64,000 nucleotides of DNA, taken from positions 1-64,000 of the forward strand of contig JAEWKK010000004.1 of assembly GCA_023386045.1 (NCBI GenBank), written 5' to 3'. Below the pieces are notes generated by a model. That model did not search any database, had not been told where the DNA came from, and saw only the letters and a list, made by a program, of their open reading frames with translations. This document shows positions 35,747-43,346 of the stretch, piece after piece. The translations under genes were made by a program, and so were the position numbers. Each line of letters opens with the position of its first letter. The stretch's first letter is position 1. Source of the DNA: Bacteroidota bacterium. GTDB lineage: Bacteria; Bacteroidota; Bacteroidia; Chitinophagales; Chitinophagaceae.

Positions 35747-37396
35747 ATGAGTGAATTAATCATCTTTAATCAATTTGGTAAAGGAACCAAAACTGAAAAA
35801 GCCAAAACCGGCAACTGTGTCATCTACACCCGTGTTTCCACCAAGGAGCAGGCAGATAACAATATGAGCCTGCAAACCCAAAGAAGGTATTGCGAGCAGT
35901 TTGCGACTAAGAATGGCTATACCATCATGGGTTATTTTGGGGGTACTTACGAAAGTGCCCAGACCGATGAACGAAAGGAGTTTAATAACATGCTTTCTTT
36001 TGTGAAAAAAAGCAGGGACAAAATCTCCTACATTATTGTTTATAGCGTAGACCGGTTTTCTAGATCAGGGGCTAATGCGATTTATATTGCCCAGCAATTA
36101 AAACAATCAGGTGTTGCTATCATCTCCGTTACGCAGCCCACCGATACCACAACAGCTAATGGAAGCCTTCAACAAAACATCCAATTCATTTTCTCAGAGT
36201 ACGATAACCAGTTAAGAAGAGAAAAATGTATTACTGGTATTAAAGAGGCATTACTGAGGGGTGAATGGTGCCAGGGTCCGCCCATAGGCTATGAAAGAGG
36301 TAAAGTAGCAGGTAAAAAGTCCTGGGTAGTCAATGAACAAGGAAAGCTGCTTCGCAAAGCCTTTATGTGGAAGGCAACGGAGCAAGTCTCTAATGAAGAG
36401 GCAAGAGAAAGATTGGCAACCCTTGGGTTAAGGATTTCACATCAACAGATGTCTTCTATTTTCCGTAATCCCTTTTACTGCGGTTTATTATCACATAATC
36501 TTTTGGAAGGACAGGTAGTCGAGGGTATCCATGAAAAGCTCATATCAAAGGAAATCTTCCTTAAAGTAAACGAAGTACAAAACCGGAATGCTCACGGATA
36601 TACTACTACAGAAGAAAATGATGCCATACCCTTAAAGCGGTTTTTAAGATGTGAGACCTGTGGTTCTTTTTTAAGAGGATATATCGTAAAAGCCAAAGGC
36701 ATTTGGTATTACAAGTGCAATACAAAGGGCTGCAACTGCAATCGGAATGCGGAATCATTACATGATCAATTTGCCGGCATTTTAGAACAATACACGCTGA
36801 AATCAGAACCTTTAGTGCCGCTCATTGAAAAGCAAATGCTGGCAACTTACTACAAGTTCAGCGAAGAAGAGGTTGATAATAAATCGGCTTTTGAAGGTAG
36901 AATTAAGGAAATTGACAAGGATATAGCATGGCAAAAGGAGCGGCTCAAAAAGGGTGAAATACCCTATGAGCTGTACCTGGATTTTGTAAAGGATTACGAA
37001 GACGAAAAGAAGAAAGTAGCTGAAGAATTAGAAAAGGGGTCAAAAGGGGTGTCGAACCCTGAACTCTGTGTAAACTTTGCAGTCAATTATTCCACCAAAC
37101 TCGCTCCCATGTGGAGTTCTGCGAGTTATAGCAGTCAGCAAAAGCTTCAATTTTTACTCTTTCCTGAAGGAATTTTCTACAATAGGGCAGAAGACAGGTG
37201 TCGAACCACGGGGATCAACGAAGCTTTCGCCTACGTTATAGAGCAGGAGCGGCTTTTACAGAAATGTAAAAGCCGCACTCCACTGAAAAATTTTGAGAGT
37301 GCGGCTTGGGTAGCCTCGACAGGAATCGAACCTGTATCTGGAGCTTCGGAAACTCTTATACTATCCATTGTACTACGAGGCCATATTATAAAATGA
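35747..37396 (+). CDS. Large serine recombinase (island integrase, 549 aa)
   Basis: Catalyses site-specific integration and excision of the island. The resolvase domain has CVIYTRVSTKEQ with catalytic Ser31 and VDRFSRSG (101-108, the conserved arginines). The recombinase domain follows (GPPIGYERGK), then a zinc ribbon CETCGS...CNTKGCNC (~304-330) and a C-terminal coiled coil (ELYLDFVKDYEDEKKKVAEEL). The final ~35 residues come from the att core and the antisense of the tRNA (VASTGIEPVSGASE), so the stop codon at 37394 is supplied by the chromosome. In the excised form the frame would instead use the tail at 39-146. It is the last gene of its operon and abuts attR. Confidence 0.92.
   Translation: MSELIIFNQFGKGTKTEKAKTGNCVIYTRVSTKEQADNNMSLQTQRRYCEQFATKNGYTIMGYFGGTYESAQTDERKEFNNMLSFVKKSRDKISYIIVYSVDRFSRSGANAIYIAQQLKQSGVAIISVTQPTDTTTANGSLQQNIQFIFSEYDNQLRREKCITGIKEALLRGEWCQGPPIGYERGKVAGKKSWVVNEQGKLLRKAFMWKATEQVSNEEARERLATLGLRISHQQMSSIFRNPFYCGLLSHNLLEGQVVEGIHEKLISKEIFLKVNEVQNRNAHGYTTTEENDAIPLKRFLRCETCGSFLRGYIVKAKGIWYYKCNTKGCNCNRNAESLHDQFAGILEQYTLKSEPLVPLIEKQMLATYYKFSEEEVDNKSAFEGRIKEIDKDIAWQKERLKKGEIPYELYLDFVKDYEDEKKKVAEELEKGSKGVSNPELCVNFAVNYSTKLAPMWSSASYSSQQKLQFLLFPEGIFYNRAEDRCRTTGINEAFAYVIEQERLLQKCKSRTPLKNFESAAWVASTGIEPVSGASETLILSIVLRGHIIK
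37249..37276. repeat. 12-bp inverted repeat near attR
   Basis: gcggcttttaca (37249-37260) and tgtaaaagccgc (37265-37276) form a perfect hairpin with a GAAA loop, inside the recombinase coding end. It overlaps a second inverted repeat at 37271-37306. Candidate recombinase arm site or part of a bidirectional terminator. Confidence 0.7.
37271..37306 (-). terminator. Hairpin beyond the tRNA 3' end
   Basis: agccgcactc (37271-37280) and gagtgcggct (37297-37306) pair with a 16-nt loop; read on the minus strand the second arm is followed by TTTTAC. It lies 4 bp past the tRNA-Arg 3' end and would end its transcript, so the element appears to supply the tRNA terminator it displaced (inference). Confidence 0.6.
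37310..37327. other. Right attachment site (attR core)
   Basis: Identical to 21-38; it overlaps the acceptor and T-arm of the tRNA-Arg gene and the last codons of the recombinase. Integration here keeps the tRNA complete, since the core is the tRNA 3' end. Confidence 0.85.
37311..37382 (-). tRNA. tRNA-Arg (anticodon CCG)
   Basis: Read on the minus strand, a 72-nt cloverleaf begins GGCCTCG and closes with CGAGGCT plus discriminator A. The D-arm is GTAC/GTAT, the anticodon loop TTCCGAA carries CCG, and the T-arm is ACAGG-TTCGATT-CCTGT. CCA is not encoded. The anticodon stem has one A-C mismatch at its base and a closing U-G pair. The gene reads the codon CGG and serves as the integration site of the island. 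Confidence 0.92.
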
Positions 37397-37406
37397 TTGC
37401 ACCTTC

Positions 37407-37985
37407 TTATTTAAAAAGACCAGGAGCATTAGAGGCAAAGATCTTTACGGCAATGGCCAGCAAAACTACGCCAAAAAACTTGCGCACTGCGATCAACCCT
37501 GCAGGTCCCAGGATCCTTTCTATAAGCTTTAAGGATTTTAGCACCAGGTAAACTATCAGCAGGTTGGCAAGTATGGCGATCAAAATAGTAGTATCTGTAT
37601 AGTTGGCTTTTAATGAAATGATCGTTGTAAGTGTTCCCGAACCCGCAATGAGCGGAAACGCGATCGGCACCACCGTGGCAGCCCTTACATCTTTTTCACT
37701 TTTGAAAAATTCAGCACCCAGCACCATCTCAAGACCCAGTATAAAGATCACAATTGAACCACCCACTGCAAAGGAACGAACATCAAGTCCTAACAAGTGG
37801 AGAAAGGGTGCTCCCATGTATAGAAAAAGAACCATGAGCAACCCTGCGATCATCGTGGCTCTTCCTTCCCTGATGCCTCCCATTTTTGTTTTCAGGGAAA
37901 TGAGAATGGGTATGGAACCAATGATATCAATGATCGCAAACAAAGTGAATGTTACCGTTAGTAATTCCTCTATGCGTATGGCCAT
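37407..37985 (-). CDS. MarC family membrane protein (192 aa)
   Basis: Six transmembrane segments over ~190 residues, beginning EELLTVTFTLFAIIDIIGSIPILISL and including PIAFPLIAGSGTLTTII, the conserved MarC signature. The family (UPF0056) is of uncertain function; the historical link to antibiotic resistance was not upheld. The frame is open to 38309, but the upstream part reads through a repeat element, so I use the ATG at 37985 (MAIRIEEL), which gives the family's usual length. First chromosomal backbone gene beyond the island. Confidence 0.88.
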   Translation of the reverse strand: MAIRIEELLTVTFTLFAIIDIIGSIPILISLKTKMGGIREGRATMIAGLLMVLFLYMGAPFLHLLGLDVRSFAVGGSIVIFILGLEMVLGAEFFKSEKDVRAATVVPIAFPLIAGSGTLTTIISLKANYTDTTILIAILANLLIVYLVLKSLKLIERILGPAGLIAVRKFFGVVLLAIAVKIFASNAPGLFK

Positions 37986-38109
37986 GACACGAAGATAAGA
38001 CCTATAGGAAGGCGGTAAATCTAAATAACAATCATTCTGTTCCTGTATCTTGACTACAGTGATTTTGTAAAGATCTTTTTTGGTTGCCAGGCAATTGAAA
38101 TCCTGTTGG

Positions 38110-38282
38110 GCTTTCGTTGCGTCGCACTCTTGTACTGTTGTACTTATTTCAGCAATGAGAAAAGTTGAGGATTTCAAATAGGCATGAATTATTTTAAATG
38201 CCTGTTTATAATTTTCCCTGAGATCTTTCCAATATTTGTTGAGTAGAAAACCAGACCTACAAGAGTGCGACGCAACGAAAGC
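38110..38282. mobile_element. Possible MITE/REP-like element with 25-bp inverted ends
   Basis: Positions 38110-38134 and 38258-38282 are perfect 25-bp inverted repeats (gctttcgttgcgtcgcactc...), enclosing 123 non-coding bases. No target duplication is obvious. The size (173 bp), the absence of an intact gene and the long ends fit a miniature inverted-repeat element or a large RNA hairpin downstream of nothing in particular. It lies upstream of the MarC gene. Confidence 0.6.
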
Positions 38283-38460
38283 TGAATAGAGTTCTACAGC
38301 CGGGTACAAAAACTTATTTGCAACATACTTTCATCTTCATTGCTTCTACATATTTCCATTCGTCTTAAATTGAATCTCCAGAAACAGCGCTGAGCGTATA
38401 CTTCCCGGAATTATACGTTTGAATAGTGAAAGACGGATTGTATTTTACTGGCAAACCCTT

Positions 38461-40314
38461 ATGCGACTGCTGTTGTTTATACTGTTTTTTATGCCTGCTG
38501 GCATTCTTTCCGCTCAAACCAATATCAGCGGGATCGTTAACAGCTATCATAAAGTGGTTGAAGTAATTTCCACTAAAGCCTGTGTGAGGGTTGATAATAC
38601 TTCGGGTCTTACATTCAATGACCTCGTATTGATCATACAGATGAAGGGCGCTACGGTTTCTACTTCCAATTCAAGTGCATTTGGTTCTGTCAGCAATATG
38701 CAGAATGCAGGTAACTATGAAATTAGTACCATCTGTTCTATTCGGGGTGATTCTGTTTTTCTTTTTAAGCAGCTGGTTCAATCCTATACTGTAAGCGATA
38801 AGGTTCAACTGGTAAGAATTCCTCAATACAGTACCGCCATCGTCACTGATAGTTTAAAGGCCATGTCCTGGGACAGTACAAGCGGCAAAGGAGGTGTACT
38901 TGCAATATTAGCTTCTGATGACCTGATCCTGAACGCCCCGTTATCAGCCAATAAAGCAGGCTATAAAGGCGGTGCTTATGTGCTGAGTGACAATACCTGT
39001 TTTAATTTTTTTGCTGCCAATAATTACGCTTACGATCCTACCAATACCACTCCGCAGGATGGCGCTTATAAGGGCGAATCCGTCACCTCACTTCCCATTT
39101 CACAAAGTGGAGGTAAGGGTGCAGCTGCTAATGGCGGCGGCGGTGGTAACAATCATAACAATGGCGGCGGTGGTGGTGCCAATCTTTCCGCAGGTGGATT
39201 GGGTGGAGGCAATTCCAGTGCAGCAGGATGTACTGTTGCCAACGCTGGCAGGGGAGGATATGCACTGAATAGTAACAGCGGTGCGAAGTTTTTTATGGGT
39301 GGAGGAGGTGGTGCTGGTCATGCTAATTCGGGTGTGCCTACTACAGGAGGAGGTAATGGTGGTGGAATCATTTTCATTTTTGCCAATAACCTTGTTTCCA
39401 ACGGATATAAGATCATGGCCAATGGTGGTGATGGTGGTAATACGCTGGGAGATGGAGCTTCTGGAGGTGGCGGTGGCGGAACGATCTTGCTGAATGTAAA
39501 TAATTATGCAGATGCATTGAATATCGAAGCAAAGGGTGGAAAGGGTGGAGATGAAAATGATGATTTCATTTCGCAAAGATGTTATGCCGAAGGTGGTGGT
39601 GGTAGTGGTGGTGCAGTGTATTTAAAAACTTCAACGCCAGGAGGAATCATCAATGTATCGGGAGGCGTAAAAGGATCAAGGCTTAATAGCCTGAATTGTG
39701 CAGCGATTGTGGCCGGAACAAATGGAACTATTGGATCTGTTTTTCCCAATTACAGTTATATTCAGTCGTCAACGCTTTCCAGTTTTTGTGGAGGCAATGC
39801 GCTGGATGTTCAGCTGAAAAGTTTCATGGTAAAAGCGCGTGGAAACGATGCTTTGATTTCCTGGCAGGTGGATCTGAATGAGACCGTGACAATGAATCTT
39901 GAAAGAAAAAAAGAAGGTGGTGCCTGGGAAAAAATTTATTCAATGGTGCCTGTCAGTACAATCCGCGATTATAAATACGATGATCTAAATCTTTCGCCGG
40001 GTAATTATCATTACCGGTTGCAATGGATAGAAATGAATGGCAGTAAAAAATATTCTGCAATCAGAACTGTTAGCATTGGCAATGCCGCGATGACAATTTT
40101 TCCTAATCCTGCATCACGGATGCTTACCATCAATTATGGATTTCAGAAAGGGAAGAGCTTAAAAATCTACAACTCCATTGGTGAAGTAGTCTTTCAGAAA
40201 AAGATATTGAAAGATGAAAATTTTATTGTGATCGACGTCTCCGGATTTAGCAGGGGCATGTATTTCGCTCAGATCGATGGGAGACGGATACGATTCCTGG
40301 TCAATAGGGATTAA
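38461..40314 (+). CDS. Secreted glycine-rich protein with type IX sorting domain (617 aa)
   Basis: A signal peptide (MRLLLFILFFMPAGILSAQ) is followed by ~170 residues of beta-rich sequence, a glycine-rich region (~200-400) with runs such as GGGGGNNHNNGGGGG, a fibronectin-like segment (~440-530) and a C-terminal type IX sorting domain (IFPNPASRMLTINY...IYNSIGEVV). It should be exported by the T9SS encoded partly by gldKLMN in this window and anchored or released at the surface. The frame opens with TTG at 38419, but the ATG at 38461 begins the signal peptide. Function, perhaps adhesion or matrix, is unknown. Confidence 0.85.
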   Translation: MRLLLFILFFMPAGILSAQTNISGIVNSYHKVVEVISTKACVRVDNTSGLTFNDLVLIIQMKGATVSTSNSSAFGSVSNMQNAGNYEISTICSIRGDSVFLFKQLVQSYTVSDKVQLVRIPQYSTAIVTDSLKAMSWDSTSGKGGVLAILASDDLILNAPLSANKAGYKGGAYVLSDNTCFNFFAANNYAYDPTNTTPQDGAYKGESVTSLPISQSGGKGAAANGGGGGNNHNNGGGGGANLSAGGLGGGNSSAAGCTVANAGRGGYALNSNSGAKFFMGGGGGAGHANSGVPTTGGGNGGGIIFIFANNLVSNGYKIMANGGDGGNTLGDGASGGGGGGTILLNVNNYADALNIEAKGGKGGDENDDFISQRCYAEGGGGSGGAVYLKTSTPGGIINVSGGVKGSRLNSLNCAAIVAGTNGTIGSVFPNYSYIQSSTLSSFCGGNALDVQLKSFMVKARGNDALISWQVDLNETVTMNLERKKEGGAWEKIYSMVPVSTIRDYKYDDLNLSPGNYHYRLQWIEMNGSKKYSAIRTVSIGNAAMTIFPNPASRMLTINYGFQKGKSLKIYNSIGEVVFQKKILKDENFIVIDVSGFSRGMYFAQIDGRRIRFLVNRD

Positions 40315-40691
40315 GAATGATTAGTATCACAGATTACACAGATTGCACAGATTTTTTCCAATAATAAAATGTTTCTGATTTAGCACCTTGTTTCTGAGTT
40401 CATCCTTAATCACAGATTACGATAGTGATTAGAAAGATTAGAATTTTTTTTATCACAGATTACACAGATTACACAGATTTTGGAAAGGCAATTAGTTGTA
40501 TGAGTTGTCGATTTTCTTTTCTGAGTAACATCATTTAATCTATGCCTGAATAGTTTTTGCCAATACGAAAACAATCCACCTCTTAAAAAGTTAATCTGTG
40601 AAATCTGTGTAATCTGTGATTTTAATCCGTGTAATCTGTGATAGATCTCATCTGTGTAATCGGTGATTTAATCAGTGTAATCTGTGATTGA
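40315..40691. repeat. Convergent-gene spacer filled with ACAGATTAC repeats
   Basis: Direct-orientation copies (tcacagattacacagatt) at about 40327-40355 and 40450-40480 face complementary copies (aatctgtgtaatctgtgat) at about 40594-40690. The 9-bp unit is ACAGATTAC. The two orientations could pair into a large hairpin between the convergent genes and may serve as a shared terminator. The same family occurs at 62052-62356, again between convergent genes. Confidence 0.75.
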
Positions 40692-42650
40692 TTACAATGC
40701 AATCCTTATCCCCCCATGAAAATTAATTCCTGCCGCCGTGTATCCATAGATCTCCATATAATCCTCATCCAGGAGATTCCTGATATCGGTGAAGAGCTTT
40801 ATCTTCTTTTTTGAAAATCCATATTCTGCGTAGAGATTCAATAGCACATATGGATCTAAACTGATGTCGATTGCCTGGAAATTGGATGGATCAAAAAAGA
40901 TATCCTTTCTTTTGCCTGCAACATTGAGATTAGAGCTGATGTAAAAATTCTTCGTTGCCTGTAAACCTGCAATGAGATTAAAATTGCTTTTGGGTCTTCT
41001 TAATAAATTAAAATACGTGGTGTCCTTACCCGATTGTTTTGTTTTCACCTCCCCATTCACATACTGGTACATTGCTTTTACATCCAGTTTATTTAGCAGC
41101 CTCGCTGAAGCTTCTACTTCAAACCCATGATCCTTCTGCTCATCCTGGTTTACGTATTGGGCATAAGGAGCATTGTTAGTTGAAATAAATGCAATGACAT
41201 CCTTTACCACACGATTAAAATATCCTGCTTTTACTGATTGCTTTTGATCAGTACTTAAAATCTGTAATCCTGCTTCGAAATTGATAGAAGTTTCAGGTTG
41301 AAGATTTTCATTTCCGTAAAGAGAAAAAAGCTGGTAAAGCCCCGGGGTTTTATATCCACTTGAAATATTGGTAAAAAGCTTGAATCTTTTTTGAATCAGC
41401 AATGAAGGATTGAAGTTAAAAGCAAAATTGCTTCCGTATTCTGAATGATGGTTTAATCTTCCGCCGGCTTCAAAGTTCAGCTGATTGATGGTGGCATTTA
41501 CTGCCGCATAAATTCCAAACTGTTTTTGTCTGATGCTGTCGCTGCCATATGAAGTAGTAGATAATACAGGATTGAATATATTTTTTTCGGTAGTAGTATG
41601 ATCAGTACCTGAAGCCCTGAAATCGATTCCTGTTGTGATCTTTAAATTCTGGAATGGATAAACAAGAAAGGCTTCTGCGAAATGTTCACCGGCCTTGTAT
41701 CGTTCATCATCAAAAATATAATAGGCGGATGGATCAAAGTAGAGGCTATCATCTAGGTATCGACGCTTTGTGTTGATGTACTGGTACAATAATGTAACCG
41801 AACCCTTTCCTGCATTCAAACGGTTTTTAATGCCCAACTGCAGGTTCTTGTTTTCATTAGTGAAATCTTTTTCATCGCGGGTAGCGTCGAGGTCAAGATC
41901 ACCTTTAAAGCGACTATACCTGAAGAAGGGCTGCATCGTCAATTTCTTTCCCGCCTGGATATTCAACTGTAACTCAAAGCTGTTCTGCCGGTAGGCATCT
42001 TTTTCAAATGCCATATCATTTTTCATATTCCTTGCTTCTGAAAATCCATCAGAAGCCTGGTGAGAAAATCCTGCCCGATAGCCCAGCCATTTTTCCTGGC
42101 CACTGATGGAAGTGGCTGACCTGAAACTGTTGTAGCTGCCATAGTTCGTGACATGACTCACAACAGGAGTAGTATTGCCTGAATGTTTTTTAGTGATGAT
42201 GTTGATCACCCCTGCTATTGCATCGCTTCCATACAAACTACTCTGGCTTCCTTTCAGTATTTCAATCCGTTCAATATTGTCAATAGAGATATTGCGGATG
42301 TCGAAATTGCTGCCGATGCCTGAAGCATCATAAACCGGAACTCCATCAATTGTAATCAGTGTGTGATCAACCTTGGCTCCCCGCAGGTAAATATTTTTTT
42401 CTTTTCCGTCATTACTGCTGAAGCCATTGATAAAAACGCCACCCAGTTCGGTGATCACCTGTGCAAGGTCCCGGCTTCCGGCTTTTTCAATAGTTTCTGC
42501 TGTGATGATAGTTACCCATTTTCCCGTTGCGGTGGTTTTGGTTGAAAACTTTGAAGCGGTTAGAGTCACTTCTTCCATTACCCTGGTACTGTCCTGTGCA
42601 TGCGTGCGACTGCTGATGATGACTGCAGCCACAACAAAAATTTTTTTCAT
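40692..42650 (-). CDS. btuB: TonB-dependent vitamin B12 receptor, BtuB-like (652 aa)
   Basis: Signal peptide (MKKIFVVAAVIISSRTHA), plug domain with IYLRGAKVDHTLITIDGVPVYD and GSQSSLYGSDAIAGVINIIT, then a 22-strand barrel ending with an aromatic-free but typical last strand (INFHGGIRIAL). Size matches BtuB (~600-650 aa), smaller than SusC-type receptors. A cobalamin riboswitch immediately upstream shows the substrate is vitamin B12 or a related corrinoid. Single gene; partner btuF/C/D genes are not in the window. Confidence 0.88.
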   Translation of the reverse strand: MKKIFVVAAVIISSRTHAQDSTRVMEEVTLTASKFSTKTTATGKWVTIITAETIEKAGSRDLAQVITELGGVFINGFSSNDGKEKNIYLRGAKVDHTLITIDGVPVYDASGIGSNFDIRNISIDNIERIEILKGSQSSLYGSDAIAGVINIITKKHSGNTTPVVSHVTNYGSYNSFRSATSISGQEKWLGYRAGFSHQASDGFSEARNMKNDMAFEKDAYRQNSFELQLNIQAGKKLTMQPFFRYSRFKGDLDLDATRDEKDFTNENKNLQLGIKNRLNAGKGSVTLLYQYINTKRRYLDDSLYFDPSAYYIFDDERYKAGEHFAEAFLVYPFQNLKITTGIDFRASGTDHTTTEKNIFNPVLSTTSYGSDSIRQKQFGIYAAVNATINQLNFEAGGRLNHHSEYGSNFAFNFNPSLLIQKRFKLFTNISSGYKTPGLYQLFSLYGNENLQPETSINFEAGLQILSTDQKQSVKAGYFNRVVKDVIAFISTNNAPYAQYVNQDEQKDHGFEVEASARLLNKLDVKAMYQYVNGEVKTKQSGKDTTYFNLLRRPKSNFNLIAGLQATKNFYISSNLNVAGKRKDIFFDPSNFQAIDISLDPYVLLNLYAEYGFSKKKIKLFTDIRNLLDEDYMEIYGYTAAGINFHGGIRIAL

Positions 42651-42764
42651 AACGTTTAAAAATTTTTTGGTGACTGCTTCCGGGAAATAAAAAATAGAGA
42701 GATAAACACGGGCCTATCTTCCTGGCTTTTCCTCCGAAAGCATTGAATGAATTTTTCCGCTTTT

Positions 42765-42996
42765 TTGCGGACTGCAACTGGCAGGTCTTCTGGCTTGGTG
42801 TTCTGCTGAAACCTTCCCATCCGCCAATGTGCGGACAGTGGTAATCATCATCAGCATTAAAGTAATGAAGGTCTTGTAAGTCTAAAACTCACTACTGACC
42901 ACTCACCACTCACACCTTTACAGCTACGGGGATAGCGCCGGAATCTCACCGGCTTCCCTTTTCATCCTCCGCCTGAGGCGGAAGAACCGATTGCGC
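42765..42996 (-). promoter_or_regulatory. Cobalamin riboswitch
   Basis: On the minus strand, the order is: a GC-rich hairpin with CCGCCTCAGGCGG, then GGGAAGCCGGTGAGATTCCGG, the core GCGCTATCCCCGTAGCTGTAA, CACTGTCCGC...GGGAAGG, and the B12 box GCCAGAAGACCTGCC at 42780-42795. These are the conserved blocks of the AdoCbl/B12 aptamer. It lies 115 bp upstream of the BtuB-like gene and would shut it off when B12 is plentiful. The peripheral loop at 42889-42915 carries a GTGAGTGG-type repeat. Confidence 0.9.
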
Positions 42997-43020
42997 GGCG
43001 AAGATAAGGAAAGGGAAACG

Positions 43021-43153
43021 GGAAATGGTGAATAGTGAGTGGTCAGTGGTGAGTTGGGGGTGAATGGTGAATAGTGAATAGTGAATAGTGAGTGGTGAGT
43101 GGGTGAATGGTGAGTAGAGTGCACAGTGAAATAGTGAATATTGAGTGGTGAGT
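43021..43153. repeat. Degenerate GTGAATAGTGAGTGG tandem repeat
   Basis: About 130 bases of imperfect repeats (gtgaatagtgagtggtcagtg and variants). The family recurs inside the riboswitch (42889-42913, inverted) and at 60574-60640. Together with a GAAGCTCTGCGAAGG stretch (43208-43225) it fills the spacer between the riboswitch and the next gene. Confidence 0.8.
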
Positions 43154-43249
43154 TGTATTCTATCAACGCCCTATCATGAATCATGCTTTGTCCACAGACG
43201 CTGTGATCCGAAGCTCTGCGAAGGTTTAAGCTGCAAAGCAGCGAAGGCG

Positions 43250-43318
43250 AACTATGAACTATACGCCATACGCCATCTGCCATCTGCTATACGCAATGAA
43301 CTATGAACCATGAACGCC
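43250..43318. repeat. ATGAACC/CGCCATCTGCCAT repeat
   Basis: Short repeated words (gaactatgaaccatgaac; acgccatctgccatctgc) just before the DUF255 gene. The same word family occurs at 50571-50600, 51117-51163 and 60770-60800. Confidence 0.7.
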
Positions 43319-43346
43319 AAACTTCTGAACTTGCTACCTTTAGTTC

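Noticed and set aside
37986..38309. N-terminal extension of the MarC protein
   Set aside because: The open frame runs through the 25-bp inverted-repeat element; the family's normal start is the ATG at 37985.
39100..39576. A long antisense frame in the glycine-rich secreted protein
   Set aside because: It is the complement of repetitive Gly codons and yields a Ser/Thr-rich nonsense protein.
40327..40690. ACAGATTAC arrays as a CRISPR array
   Set aside because: The unit is 9 bp with no unique spacers and both orientations are present; it is a simple dispersed repeat.
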